Numbered from the stretch's first letter, positions 7,756-17,715 are shown. The stretch: 64,000 nt of DNA from Oscillospiraceae bacterium (GCA_021199855.1 JAJQHD010000037.1:124001-188000); one strand, 5' to 3'. Program-made: numbers and translations. Notes: generated by a model not told the origin, from the sequence alone.

Positions 7756-9546
7756 TTACTTCGAGAGTCTTTCCTTGAGAGCGTTGAGCTCGTAAGCCAT
7801 TTCCGGCGGCAACTTGTCGCCGAACTTGGAATAGAACTCCTCGATGCTCTTGGTGTCCTCGAGCCAGAGATCCTTGTCAACAGAAAGGAGGTCAGCAATC
7901 GTGTCAACGGTGATTCCGTCGAGACCTTCGATGTTGATGTCCTCAGGCTTGGGCTCGTAACCGATAGGAGTCTCAACAGCGTCAACAGTGCCCTCGCAAC
8001 GGCTGATAATCCAGTCGAGAACTCTCATGTTGTCGCCGAAACCGGGCCAGATGAAGTTGCCTTCGTCGTCGGTTCTGAACCAGTTAACGTGGAAGATCTT
8101 AGGAGCCTTGTCGCCGAGAATCTTGCCCATCTCGAGCCAGTGTGCCCAATAGTCGCCCATGTTGTATCCGCAGAACGGAAGCATAGCCATCGGGTCACGT
8201 CTTACAACACCTACAGCACCAGCGGCGGCGGCAGTTGTCTCGGAAGCCATGATTGAGCCTACGAAAGTACCATGCTGCCAGTTGAACGACTGGTATACTA
8301 ACGGAGCGGTCTTCGCACGTCTTCCACCGAAGATCATTGCGCTGATCGGAACACCCTGAGGATTATTGAACTCGGGAGAAATGCAAGGGCAGTTCTCTGC
8401 GGGAGCAGTGAATCTTGAATTCGGGTGAGCAAGCTTATTGCCAGCGGCAGTGTACTCAATACCGTCGACCTTTTCGCCCTTCCACTCAGTTGCATTGACC
8501 GGCGGCTCCTTGGTGAGCTTCTCCCACCAAACGGTGTTGTCGTCATTGTTGATAGCAACATTGGTGAAGATAGTGTTCTTTCTTGTAGAAGCAAGTGCAT
8601 TGTAGTTGGACTTTTCGTTGGTACCGGGAGCTACGCCAAAGAAGCCGTTCTCAGGGTTGATAGCGTAGAGTCTTCCGTCCTCGCCGGGCTTGAGCCAAGC
8701 GATATCGTCGCCGACTGTCCAAACCTTATAGCCCTTCTTCTTGTAGCCCTCCGGAGGAATAAGCATTGCAAGGTTGGTCTTGCCGCAAGCAGACGGGAAT
8801 GCAGCGGTTACATATACAACTTCGCCGTTCGGCTTCTCGATGCCAAGGATGAGCATATGCTCAGCCATCCAGCCTTCATTCTTGCCCTGATATGAAGCGA
8901 TTCTCAAAGCAAAGCACTTCTTGCCGAGAAGAACATTTCCGCCATAAGCAGAGTTGATGGACCAGATTGTATTATCTTCAGGGAACTGAACTATGTATCT
9001 CTTCTCAGGGTCAACGTCAGCCTTAGAATGGAGTCCTCTTACGAAGTCATCGGAGGTGTCGCCGAGATTCTTGAAAGCGTCAGCGCCCATTCTTGTCATG
9101 ATAGCCATGTTGAGTACGACATAGATGGAGTCGGTAACCTCAACGCCGACCTTTGCCAAAGGTGAACCGATAGGACCCATGGAATAAGGAATTACATACA
9201 TTGTTCTGCCCTTCATAACTCCATCATAAAGAGGTGTGAGCATTGCATACATTTCCTTCGGATCCATCCAGTTGTTGGTCGGTCCTGCGTCTTCCTTCTT
9301 GCGAGTGCAGATGAAGGTTCTGTCCTCAACTCTTGCAACATCGTTCGGCTTGGTTCTGTGATAGAGGCATCCAGGGAGCTTCTCAGGATTAAGGGCAATC
9401 ATCTCACCTGTCTCGCAAGCTTCACGGCGGAGGTCATTGAGCTGATCCTCACTGCCATCGATCCAGACAACCTGGTCAGGCTTGGTCAGAGCTATCATCT
9501 CATCAACCCACTTGTTGACATTAGGGTTTTTTGTCAGTGTAGCCAT
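7756..9546 (-). CDS. pckG: GTP-dependent phosphoenolpyruvate carboxykinase
   Basis: Cytosolic enzyme interconverting oxaloacetate + GTP with PEP + CO2 + GDP. The 596-residue length and the nucleotide/metal motifs (FPSACGKTN P-loop with the reactive cysteine, then VGDDIAWLK) identify the GTP class rather than the ATP class. The start at 9546 (MATLTKNP) is preferred over an upstream ATG at 9570 because AAAGGAG lies nine bases before it. In rumen-type fibre degraders the enzyme usually runs towards oxaloacetate and succinate; here that direction is inferred. ppdK, in the same window, acts on the same PEP pool. Confidence 0.96.
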   Translation of the reverse strand: MATLTKNPNVNKWVDEMIALTKPDQVVWIDGSEDQLNDLRREACETGEMIALNPEKLPGCLYHRTKPNDVARVEDRTFICTRKKEDAGPTNNWMDPKEMYAMLTPLYDGVMKGRTMYVIPYSMGPIGSPLAKVGVEVTDSIYVVLNMAIMTRMGADAFKNLGDTSDDFVRGLHSKADVDPEKRYIVQFPEDNTIWSINSAYGGNVLLGKKCFALRIASYQGKNEGWMAEHMLILGIEKPNGEVVYVTAAFPSACGKTNLAMLIPPEGYKKKGYKVWTVGDDIAWLKPGEDGRLYAINPENGFFGVAPGTNEKSNYNALASTRKNTIFTNVAINNDDNTVWWEKLTKEPPVNATEWKGEKVDGIEYTAAGNKLAHPNSRFTAPAENCPCISPEFNNPQGVPISAMIFGGRRAKTAPLVYQSFNWQHGTFVGSIMASETTAAAAGAVGVVRRDPMAMLPFCGYNMGDYWAHWLEMGKILGDKAPKIFHVNWFRTDDEGNFIWPGFGDNMRVLDWIISRCEGTVDAVETPIGYEPKPEDINIEGLDGITVDTIADLLSVDKDLWLEDTKSIEEFYSKFGDKLPPEMAYELNALKERLSK

Positions 9547-9577
9547 AGTAGTTATCTCCTTTGTTATCATTTACGCC

Positions 9578-9602
9578 GTGACAAATCGTCAGATTTTGTC
9601 AC
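9578..9602. promoter_or_regulatory. Inverted repeat in the pckG leader
   Basis: Perfect eight-base arms GTGACAAA and TTTGTCAC separated by nine bases, 32 bases upstream of the pckG start codon. It could be a repressor operator or an RNA hairpin close to the ribosome site. Confidence 0.45.
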
Positions 9603-9784
9603 ATGCGCATATATTTTCGGGTACGGAGCCCGGAATTCTTTTTACAAAATCCGAACTCTCCTCGTTTACAATCATACACCCTTTCTGTCAAGAAATCAAG
9701 CACAAAATATAACTTTCACCGATTTTTCAGACAGATTGCAACACAAGAAGTAAGAATTTATCAATGTTTTATCAGAATTTGTCA

Positions 9785-9813
9785 TTGCATTTGACTCTTG
9801 TATTTAGTACAAT
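9785..9813 (+). promoter_or_regulatory. Promoter of the GH31 gene
   Basis: TTGCAT (9785-9790), 17-base spacer and TACAAT (9808-9813), about 40 bases before the start codon. The rest of 9603-9784 is AT-rich with no gene seen. Confidence 0.6.
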
Positions 9814-9854
9814 TTTAGTGAGAAGATTCTCAAATATAATTCGGAGGCAATACT

Positions 9855-11831
9855 ATGGGCATAATCACTTTAAAGGAAGATAAGCTACTTTTTGAAAGAC
9901 GGGATGAAACGGTTATTATTGAACCTTACGGATTGAACTGCATAAGGGTTCGTTCATCGAAAAACACCCGGCTTTCTGATGAAAAATGGACACTTTTAGA
10001 ACCGAAGGATACTTCGCGCCCGGTAATTACTGGCGACAGCAAGATGGCTACTTTGACAAATGGCGATATCTCAGTCACTGTACTTGCGGACAATATTTAT
10101 GGCGGAGAATTTAGATTCTCCCGCAAGGGCAAGGAAATTCTTGTAACAAAAAATGAGGGTGACTATGCCCGGAGGTATCTCCACACTGAGGGCGACAACT
10201 ACAAAATAAGTTACGCCTTTGAAGCTAATCCGGGCGAACACATCTATGGCTTGGGACAGATGCAGGAAGACGTATTCGACCGCAAAGGAAGAACAACTGA
10301 ACTCATCAACTACAACACATATTCGGCGATTCCTACATACTACTCTTCCCTCGGCTACGGTTTTATCTGGAACAATCCAGCGCCCGGACGATGCGAAACC
10401 ACATTCAATCACACGATGTGGGTAGCCGAAAGTGCTTATCAGGCGGATTACTTAGTTTATGTCGGAGACACTCCGAAGGATGTCATGAAGATTTATTCCG
10501 ACCTCACCGGTTATGCTCCCATGATGCCTGAATGGGCGGCTGGATTCTGGCAATGCAAATTGAGATATTCTTCGCAGGACGTGGTTCTGAATGTTGCACG
10601 TGAATATAGGAAGCGTGGAATAACACCTGATGCAATAGTTATCGACTTCTTCCACTGGAAAGAGCAGGGAGATTTCGCATTCGACCCTAAGTACTGGTCC
10701 GACCCGAAAGGAATGTGCAATGAGCTAAGAGAAATGGGAATCGAGCCGGTTGTATCGGTATGGTGTACCGCAAGCCCGAACAGCGAAAACTGGAACGAGA
10801 TGTATAACAGGAATCTGGTTCTCGGTACAGAATCGGGACAGTTCCCCACTTTCGATTTCTATGGGATGATTACTTATATTGATCCGACAAACCCTGAAAC
10901 GGCGAAATTCTGCTGGGACAAAATCAAAAAGAACTACTACGACAATGGAATCAAGAACTTTTGGCTTGACGAAGCAGAACCGGAAATTCATCCTCAGCAT
11001 TTCTCAAATATTAAGATGTACGCCGGTAATGGCGCTCAGACGGCGCTTTTATATCCCTTCTACTACAACAAGCTCTTCTATGACGGAAGAATTGCCGAAG
11101 GCGAAACTGAGATAATCAATCTTACAAGAGCCGCTTACTTAGGGAGTCAGAGAGTCGGTGCGCTAGTCTGGAACGGAGATGTTGTTTCGAGCTTCTGGGC
11201 TCTTAAGAACAGCATCAAAAGCGGACTTTCGATGGCTATGTGCGGAATACCTTGGTGGAACAGCGACATCGGCAGATTCTGTTTTGGCGACACTGAAAGC
11301 AGTTCCTTCAGAGAGCTCTTGATGAGGTGGTTCCAGTTCGGGCTTTTCTGCCCGGTTATGAGGCTTCATGGCGACAGGAAGAGGCAATCTTACTATGTCG
11401 ACGAGACCCCTGACACAATGGTTCCATCTGGCGGCTACAACGAAATCTGGCACTTTGGCGAGGAGTACTATCCCTACTATGTCAAAATGATAGAAACCCG
11501 TCAGAAGATGAGACCATACACCCTTTCTCTTGCTAAAGAAGCTCACGAAAATGGTACTCCTATCATGCGCCCGATGTTCCTTGAATTTCCGGATGACGAA
11601 AAGTGCTATTCTCTTGACGACCAGTATATGTACGGCTCAGACATTCTGTTTGCTCCAATTTACAATGAAGGACAGACAAAAAGAGAAGTATATCTGCCGG
11701 ATGGAGAATGGGTCTGTGTCAAGGACTTCAAAGAGTATGCAGGCTCGCAGACAGTTACAATACATGCTGATATATGCGAATATCTCGCATTTGTGAGAAA
11801 AGGCAGTGACGTTATTTCAGCTTTCATGTGA
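9855..11831 (+). CDS. GH31 family alpha-glycosidase, alpha-xylosidase-like
   Basis: A 658-residue retaining glycoside hydrolase. The N-terminal beta-sandwich covers roughly residues 1-200 and is followed by a TIM barrel with DAIVIDFFHW and the nucleophile region WLDEAEPE (Asp 372). The end is a beta domain. The DEAEPE form and the shape of the N domain suggest an alpha-xylosidase or oligosaccharide alpha-glucosidase that trims xyloglucan or maltose-type oligomers. There is no signal peptide, so it acts inside the cell on imported sugars. GGAGG lies before the ATG. A single-gene unit with its own promoter and a shared terminator downstream. Confidence 0.87.
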   Translation: MGIITLKEDKLLFERRDETVIIEPYGLNCIRVRSSKNTRLSDEKWTLLEPKDTSRPVITGDSKMATLTNGDISVTVLADNIYGGEFRFSRKGKEILVTKNEGDYARRYLHTEGDNYKISYAFEANPGEHIYGLGQMQEDVFDRKGRTTELINYNTYSAIPTYYSSLGYGFIWNNPAPGRCETTFNHTMWVAESAYQADYLVYVGDTPKDVMKIYSDLTGYAPMMPEWAAGFWQCKLRYSSQDVVLNVAREYRKRGITPDAIVIDFFHWKEQGDFAFDPKYWSDPKGMCNELREMGIEPVVSVWCTASPNSENWNEMYNRNLVLGTESGQFPTFDFYGMITYIDPTNPETAKFCWDKIKKNYYDNGIKNFWLDEAEPEIHPQHFSNIKMYAGNGAQTALLYPFYYNKLFYDGRIAEGETEIINLTRAAYLGSQRVGALVWNGDVVSSFWALKNSIKSGLSMAMCGIPWWNSDIGRFCFGDTESSSFRELLMRWFQFGLFCPVMRLHGDRKRQSYYVDETPDTMVPSGGYNEIWHFGEEYYPYYVKMIETRQKMRPYTLSLAKEAHENGTPIMRPMFLEFPDDEKCYSLDDQYMYGSDILFAPIYNEGQTKREVYLPDGEWVCVKDFKEYAGSQTVTIHADICEYLAFVRKGSDVISAFM

Positions 11832-11839
11832 TTTACCAA

Positions 11840-11877
11840 TATAAAAAGTCTCCCCGCAAAATAGCGAGGAGGCTTTT
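11840..11877. terminator. Bidirectional terminator between GH31 and the zinc-ribbon gene
   Basis: Hairpin built on AAAGTCTCC/GGAGGCTTT with GC-rich inner pairs, A-rich on the left and T-rich on the right, between two convergent genes. Confidence 0.8.
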
Positions 11878-12573
11878 TCATACGAAGAATATCTTTGAAA
11901 GTGCCAGTTTTAAAGGCTTGCAGATTCCGATTACTATCAGCATCATTCCTAAGATGAAGAACGCCGCAAGTGGGAATCCAGACCAGCCGACGAAGCTTAT
12001 GCTCTCAAATGTGATTGAAATAAACATCTCGATGAGCGAGATATAACCTCCGATTGCAATAAGAGCGCCGCCGATTATGAACAGATGCCCGCGCCTGACA
12101 TATCGCAAAAGTGTCACCACTGTTGTCACAATTATGCCAGCAATTCCGGCTATAGGGAAAGCGAGACTCAAAAACCACCCGCCCTGCACCATCAGGTCGA
12201 TATACAAAAGATACAGTATTATCGTTGCAAAGGCTATCGGCATAAATATAACGGGATTCGGATGTCGGAACCATTCAGGAAGTGCAAACGAGACATAGGT
12301 TATCACGAGCGCTCCTACGACATAGCCCGACCATGTTATGCCTCCTGAAATGTTGAAGTCAATCATGGTCACCATCAATCCTACAAGAATAAAGCATACG
12401 GTTACGATAAGCATTACTGCCGAACGGACGCTTTTTCTTGTTACCCGTTTAAACTCGGGATATGGTCTCGGGACGTCCTCCTGCTTTATATCGGGATGAA
12501 ACACCGGAGTCTGGCAAAGTGGGCAAACATGCTCACAGTCTTTGAGTTCGACTCCGCATTTTACACAGTACAT
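11878..12573 (-). CDS. Zinc-ribbon polytopic membrane protein (DUF6320-like)
   Basis: A 231-residue protein whose first 21 residues form a zinc ribbon (CVKC then CPLC). A linker follows, then six or so hydrophobic helices filling the rest. I associate this architecture with the DUF6320 family, often seen beside acyltransferase/hydrolase genes in Clostridia, but that is recall rather than a search. It begins 17 bases after the fusion gene at 12591-14753, so the two are co-transcribed and probably act together at the membrane. The biochemical role is unknown. Confidence 0.75.
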   Translation of the reverse strand: MYCVKCGVELKDCEHVCPLCQTPVFHPDIKQEDVPRPYPEFKRVTRKSVRSAVMLIVTVCFILVGLMVTMIDFNISGGITWSGYVVGALVITYVSFALPEWFRHPNPVIFMPIAFATIILYLLYIDLMVQGGWFLSLAFPIAGIAGIIVTTVVTLLRYVRRGHLFIIGGALIAIGGYISLIEMFISITFESISFVGWSGFPLAAFFILGMMLIVIGICKPLKLALSKIFFV

Positions 12574-12590
12574 AAGTCCACCTCCTGTGG

Positions 12591-14753
12591 TTAATCGACA
12601 TCACGTCGGTTGCTCTCAACCGTCACCTTGAAGCCGAGTTTTACAAGGTTCGTAAAGAACGCTCTTTCAAGCTCCGGTTCAACCGAGCTTCTTACAAAGT
12701 TAATTCTCATTTCATTTCCGTATGTGCAGACACCGCAGTTATACGGCGAACTGGAACGGACGCCGGGCATGATATCAAAATGCCGGACGTGCTCTTTCAT
12801 TTCGTCGGGCATATCCACAACGCCTAGGTTCGAGATGGAAAGGCAGGACTGACCCTCTCCGAACTGATAGAATGCGATTCTCATTCCAATGTTTTTTATG
12901 AACAACGGAATAATTTGCAGTCCCTTAACGAGCTCGGCGTTTACGTTTGGCGTAAATTCCGCCTGCATGTTCTTTTTCGTGTTCTTCAGAGCAACCTGAT
13001 GGCTGACTATCGAGACCAGTTCATCAAGCTCGTATTCGCCCATTCTGGGGTCTACTCCGACATTAAGAAAGAGTGAGAAATTCCGAAGTGTTTTGCTCGG
13101 GAAAAGCTTTCTGAGGTTTACCGGAATCTGAACACGGACGATATCTTGCTTTGAACGCTTCTTTTGGTGGAGCTTCTGAACTTCGATAAGCGACATCGCC
13201 ATGACAGCCGCTATGAATGACGTTATTGTAACTCCCCTGCTCTTTGCGGCTTTGTGGATTTCGCTTGCATCAACGGTTCCTGTGGTGATATTTATGAATC
13301 CGTCCGGTTCACGGGTGCCACTTAAGCGATAGGATTTTGTATAGTCTCGCTTGGCGCTTACATTTCCACGATACTTCAGGAAGCTGTCTTCAAGCTCCTC
13401 CGGTTCCGGGTAGGATTGTCTGCTGAGAACTCCTTTTTCAGCCGGGATTCTTACGTCGTACTTCTGGGTGAAGTATTCGGCGAGAAGAGTTTTCAGGAAG
13501 ATGATTCCGCCGGTGCCGTCAGTTACGGCGTGGAAAAATTCAACTGCCACACGATTATTGAAGTAGAGGACCCTGATTGCGCACTTTTTGACGTCATCAA
13601 AGGTACGGCTCATGAAAGGATAGCTTCCCTCCTGAAGTACCTGCAATGGTTTCTTCAGCTCTTCGAGATAATACCAGAAAAATCCGGTTTTCAGTCTTGC
13701 GGCGATTGTCGGGAATCTTCCGATTGTTACATTGAGGGCAGATTGCAGGATCACCGGGTCGACCTTCTCGTCAAGTTCGGCAGAAGCTCTGAACATATTG
13801 TACCAACCTCTGCGCTTGGATGCCGGGAAAATCTTTGCGGCGTTATCAAGTCGAACCCAGCGTGCGGTTTTTATTGGTATCAGCTCGCCAATGAAGTCTC
13901 TGATTGTATCATAGTCAGATTTCCGCTCTTTGACATCATACAATACGTAAGCGTGCCACAACCGGTCGGCTATTATGAGTTTTGAACGGTTGCCGTTATT
14001 CAAAAGCTTCTCATGAAGGCGCGTTGAATCATCAAGAAGGATCTCGTCACCGCCTACAAATATCAATGAGGGCGGGAGCTTGGTACCATCCTCAAACAGT
14101 AGTGGAGAAACGAATGGATTTGTTCTGTCATCGGCATAGCTGTCTGCATAGAAATTGAGTTGGTCAAGTGTAAGTGTCGGGTCTACTTCCCTGTTTGTCA
14201 CGATTGACTCGCCGGAAGCAGTCAAATCTGTCCACGGAGAAATTGCGATAATTCCCGCAGGCTGAGAAAGCCCGAGCGTGCCAAGTTTGAGGCAAAGGCT
14301 GTAGCAGAGTCCTCCGCCGGCGGATTCACCGGCTAATATAATTCTGTCAGAAGGAAATCCGCTGTCCAGTAGATATTTATATGAAGCAAGCGCATCGTCA
14401 AGTGCCGCAGGGAATTTATTTTCCGGAGCAAGACGATAGGCACAGCAGAATACTTTTAAGCCGTATTCGGACGCAAGCTTTGAGCCGAAGCCCCTGGCAT
14501 ATTCAAGACCTCCGCAGGTATAGCCTCCGCCGTGGAGATATAAGATTACTCCTGCCGAACTACATTCGTCAGGAATTACCCACTCACAAGAAAATTCCGG
14601 AAAGTCCTGCTGAATGGTTCTTACAGACTTATGTTCAACAAACGCCATAAGGTCGCCCAGCAAATCCTGAGCTTTTCTGGCTTGCTCAAGAGTACTGCCA
14701 ACAAGTTTTGGCTTCAGAATACTTAACTGTGAGCGGAAGAATTTCTCGGTCAA
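12591..14753 (-). CDS. Alpha/beta hydrolase fused to a condensation-like acyltransferase
   Basis: A 720-residue two-domain protein. Residues up to about 290 are a hormone-sensitive-lipase-type hydrolase: HGGG oxyanion motif, GESAGGG nucleophile elbow, GGDEILLDD with the acid and LWHAY with the histidine. The remainder resembles the alcohol O-acetyltransferase/condensation superfamily, with FHAVTDGTGG matching the HxxxDG catalytic motif and a distal ISNLG segment. Both active sites look intact. A joint role in making and cleaving an ester, or moving an acyl group, is inferred; the substrate is unknown. A zinc-ribbon membrane protein follows 17 bases later in the same operon. Confidence 0.8.
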   Translation of the reverse strand: MTEKFFRSQLSILKPKLVGSTLEQARKAQDLLGDLMAFVEHKSVRTIQQDFPEFSCEWVIPDECSSAGVILYLHGGGYTCGGLEYARGFGSKLASEYGLKVFCCAYRLAPENKFPAALDDALASYKYLLDSGFPSDRIILAGESAGGGLCYSLCLKLGTLGLSQPAGIIAISPWTDLTASGESIVTNREVDPTLTLDQLNFYADSYADDRTNPFVSPLLFEDGTKLPPSLIFVGGDEILLDDSTRLHEKLLNNGNRSKLIIADRLWHAYVLYDVKERKSDYDTIRDFIGELIPIKTARWVRLDNAAKIFPASKRRGWYNMFRASAELDEKVDPVILQSALNVTIGRFPTIAARLKTGFFWYYLEELKKPLQVLQEGSYPFMSRTFDDVKKCAIRVLYFNNRVAVEFFHAVTDGTGGIIFLKTLLAEYFTQKYDVRIPAEKGVLSRQSYPEPEELEDSFLKYRGNVSAKRDYTKSYRLSGTREPDGFINITTGTVDASEIHKAAKSRGVTITSFIAAVMAMSLIEVQKLHQKKRSKQDIVRVQIPVNLRKLFPSKTLRNFSLFLNVGVDPRMGEYELDELVSIVSHQVALKNTKKNMQAEFTPNVNAELVKGLQIIPLFIKNIGMRIAFYQFGEGQSCLSISNLGVVDMPDEMKEHVRHFDIMPGVRSSSPYNCGVCTYGNEMRINFVRSSVEPELERAFFTNLVKLGFKVTVESNRRDVD

Positions 14754-14824
14754 TCGTGAGCCTCCGTTTCTTCGATAATTTGTAGTTCTATTGTAGCATA
14801 TTCGGAGAGATTTAGCAAGAGTAT

Positions 14825-14862
14825 AAAAAATCGCCGCCCCATTTTGTGGGACGGCGATATTA
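14825..14862 (-). terminator. Terminator after ppdK
   Basis: Strong minus-strand hairpin with arms ATCGCCGTCCCA/TGGGGCGGCGAT (one G-T pair) followed by TTTTTT, 17 bases after the ppdK stop. Confidence 0.9.
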
Positions 14863-14879
14863 TTCTACTTATGAACAGA

Positions 14880-17513
14880 TTACTTCTTGTCCTTGATTGC
14901 AGCCTGAGCGGCGGCAAGACGGGCAATCGGAACTCTGAACGGTGAGCAGGAAACATAGTCAAGACCGATGTTGTGGCAGAACTCGATGGAAGAAGGATCG
15001 CCACCGTGCTCGCCGCAGATACCGCAGTGGAGCTCGGGTCTGGTCTTCTTGCCGAGAGTTACAGCCATATCCATAAGCTTGCCAACACCGGTGGTGTCGA
15101 GACGAGCGAACGGGTCTGACTCGTAAATCTTGTGCTCATAGTATGCAGGAAGGAACTTGCCAGCATCGTCACGGCTGAAGCCGAAGGTCATCTGAGTGAG
15201 GTCGTTGGTGCCGAAGCAGAAGAATTCAGCCTCAGTAGCGATCTCGTCAGCTGTAAGAGCAGCTCTCGGGATTTCGATCATGGTGCCGACCTCATACTTA
15301 AGGTCTACGCCAGCGTTCTTGATAACTTCATCAGCAGTCTTGACAACTACGTCCTTGACGAACTTGAGCTCCTTGACTTCGCCTACGAGAGGAATCATGA
15401 TCTCAGGAACAATGTTCCAGTCGGGATGCTTAGCCTGAACATTGATTGCCGCCTTGATTACAGCGTTGGTCTGCATAACAGCGATCTCAGGATATGTTAC
15501 GGTAAGACGGCATCCACGGTGACCCATCATCGGGTTGAACTCATGGAGGTCATTGATAACCTGCTTGATGTAAGCAACGCTCTTGCCCTGGGACTCTGCC
15601 AGAGCTTCGATGTCAGCTTCTTCAGTAGGAACGAACTCATGAAGCGGCGGGTCGAGGAATCTGATGGTTACAGGGTATCCGCCGAGAGCCTCGAAGAGTC
15701 CCTCGAAGTCAGCCTGCTGCATAGGCTCAATCTTTGCAAGAGCCTTTTCTCTTTCCTCAACGGTTTCGGAGCAAATCATCTCTCTGAATGCGCCGATTCT
15801 TTCAGGGTCGAAGAACATGTGCTCTGTACGGCAGAGACCGATTCCCTGTGCGCCGAAAGCAGCTGCCTGCTTGGCATCCTTAGGAGTATCAGCATTGGTT
15901 CTTACACCGAGTTTCTTGTACTTGTCTGAGAGTGCCATGATTCTTCCGAAGTATCCGGAGTTAGGATCAGCAGGAACGGTGGGGATAATCTCATCGTAGA
16001 TGTTACCGGTGGAGCCATCGAGGGAGATAGGATCGCCTTCGTGGTAAACCTTGCCACCGAGGGTGAACTGCTTATTCTCTTCGTCCATCTTGATGTCGCC
16101 ACAACCGGAAACACAGCAGGTTCCCATTCCTCTAGCAACAACAGCGGCGTGAGATGTCTGTCCGCCTCTTACAGTGAGGATACCCTGAGCATACTTCATG
16201 CCTTCGATGTCTTCGGGAGAAGTTTCAAGTCTTACGAGAACAACCTTCTCCTTGTTCTTGCCGTGTTCAACAGCATCTTCTGCGGTGAATACGATTGTAC
16301 CAGCAGCGGCTCCGGGAGAAGCGGCAATACCCTTGCCAACGGGCTTAGCATTCTTGAGGGCGGCAGGATCGAATGTCGGGTGGAGGAGCATATCGAGGCT
16401 CTTCGCATCAATCTGCATAAGAGCTTCCTCTTCCGTAATCATACCCTCGTCGATAAGGTCGCAGGCAATCTTGATAGCCGCCTGAGCGGTTCTCTTGCCA
16501 TTTCTGGTCTGAAGCATATAGAGCTTGCCGTGCTCAACGGTGAACTCCATATCCTGCATGTCTCTGTAGTGATTTTCGAGGGTCTTACAAACCTCGGTGA
16601 ACTGCTTGAATGCTTCGGGGAACTTCTGCTCCATCTCAGAGATGTGCATAGGAGTTCTTACGCCTGCAACAACATCCTCGCCCTGTGCATTGGTGAGGAA
16701 TTCGCCGTAAAGACCCTTGTTACCGGTAGACGGGTCACGGGTGAACGCAACACCGGTACCACAGTCATCACCCATGTTACCAAATGCCATCATCTGGACA
16801 TTAACGGCAGTACCCCATGAATAAGGGATGTCGTGATCCATACGATAGACATTTGCTCTCGGGTTGTCCCAAGAACGGAATACCGCTCTGATCGCTTCGT
16901 AAAGCTGTTCCTTAGGATCATCAGGGAAGTCCTTGCCGAGCTGTGCCTTGTACTCAGCCTTGAACTGGTTAGCGAGGTTGTGCAAATCGTCAGCGTCGAG
17001 CTCAACGTCGTAGACGACGCCCTTCTCCTGCTTCATCTTATCGATAAGCTTTTCAAAATGCTTCTTTCCGACTTCCATAACGACGTCGGAGAACATCTGG
17101 ATGAATCTTCTGTAGCAGTCCCAAGCCCATCTGGGGTTACCGGACTTCTCGGCGATGACGTTGACAACGTCTTCATTAAGACCGAGATTAAGAATCGTAT
17201 CCATCATACCGGGCATAGAAGCTCTTGCGCCGGAACGGACGGAAACGAGAAGAGGATTTTCCTTGTCGCCGAACTTCTTACCGGTGATCTGCTCCATCTT
17301 CTCAACGTACTCCATGATTTCAGCCATGATCTCATCGTTGATAACATGACCGTCCTCATAGTACTGGGTGCAGGCTTCGGTGGAAATTGTGAAGCCCTGA
17401 GGAACAGGAAGACCGATATTGGTCATCTCAGCGAGATTTGCGCCCTTTCCGCCGAGAAGCTCACGCATGTTAGCGTTGCCTTCAGTGAAAAGGTAACAAT
17501 ACTTTTTACTCAT
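14880..17513 (-). CDS. ppdK: Pyruvate, phosphate dikinase
   Basis: An 877-residue enzyme interconverting pyruvate + ATP + Pi with PEP + AMP + PPi. Domains run in the normal order: N-terminal ATP-grasp nucleotide domain, swivelling phosphohistidine domain with GGQTSHAAVVARGMG (His near residue 455) and C-terminal PEP/pyruvate barrel ending with CGICGEHGG (catalytic Cys near 831). Length and spacing match clostridial PPDK. Many anaerobic clostridia use it as a PPi-dependent glycolytic or gluconeogenic step; direction here is not shown. GGAGG precedes the ATG. It is monocistronic, with a strong terminator after it. Confidence 0.97.
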   Translation of the reverse strand: MSKKYCYLFTEGNANMRELLGGKGANLAEMTNIGLPVPQGFTISTEACTQYYEDGHVINDEIMAEIMEYVEKMEQITGKKFGDKENPLLVSVRSGARASMPGMMDTILNLGLNEDVVNVIAEKSGNPRWAWDCYRRFIQMFSDVVMEVGKKHFEKLIDKMKQEKGVVYDVELDADDLHNLANQFKAEYKAQLGKDFPDDPKEQLYEAIRAVFRSWDNPRANVYRMDHDIPYSWGTAVNVQMMAFGNMGDDCGTGVAFTRDPSTGNKGLYGEFLTNAQGEDVVAGVRTPMHISEMEQKFPEAFKQFTEVCKTLENHYRDMQDMEFTVEHGKLYMLQTRNGKRTAQAAIKIACDLIDEGMITEEEALMQIDAKSLDMLLHPTFDPAALKNAKPVGKGIAASPGAAAGTIVFTAEDAVEHGKNKEKVVLVRLETSPEDIEGMKYAQGILTVRGGQTSHAAVVARGMGTCCVSGCGDIKMDEENKQFTLGGKVYHEGDPISLDGSTGNIYDEIIPTVPADPNSGYFGRIMALSDKYKKLGVRTNADTPKDAKQAAAFGAQGIGLCRTEHMFFDPERIGAFREMICSETVEEREKALAKIEPMQQADFEGLFEALGGYPVTIRFLDPPLHEFVPTEEADIEALAESQGKSVAYIKQVINDLHEFNPMMGHRGCRLTVTYPEIAVMQTNAVIKAAINVQAKHPDWNIVPEIMIPLVGEVKELKFVKDVVVKTADEVIKNAGVDLKYEVGTMIEIPRAALTADEIATEAEFFCFGTNDLTQMTFGFSRDDAGKFLPAYYEHKIYESDPFARLDTTGVGKLMDMAVTLGKKTRPELHCGICGEHGGDPSSIEFCHNIGLDYVSCSPFRVPIARLAAAQAAIKDKK

Positions 17514-17686
17514 ACTTTTTTACCTCCAAGTTATTTGACCGATTTCATTCGATTTTGCCCATAAAACGGTTACAATAATTATATCAGATACTTCTCATTT
17601 TTTCCATACCCTTTGAAGAAAAAATATGCCAAATTACAAGTACAAAAATTGTGCATTTTTATACAAATTGCAACGTAAGATAGCTC

Positions 17687-17715
17687 TTGAAAGAATTTTT
17701 CGTTTGCGCTATAAT
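17687..17715 (+). promoter_or_regulatory. Promoter of glmU-pth-mfd
   Basis: TTGAAA (17687-17692), 17-base spacer and TATAAT (17710-17715), about 68 bases before the glmU start. Confidence 0.75.

Noticed and set aside
13416-13985. Open frame antisense to the hydrolase-acyltransferase gene (189 codons)
   Set aside because: Full overlap with a clear protein-coding gene and no start signal; a shadow frame.
16041-16820. Long open frame antisense to ppdK (259 codons, plus strand)
   Set aside because: It lies wholly opposite a highly conserved enzyme, has no ribosome site or promoter, and its composition is the mirror of ppdK codon bias.
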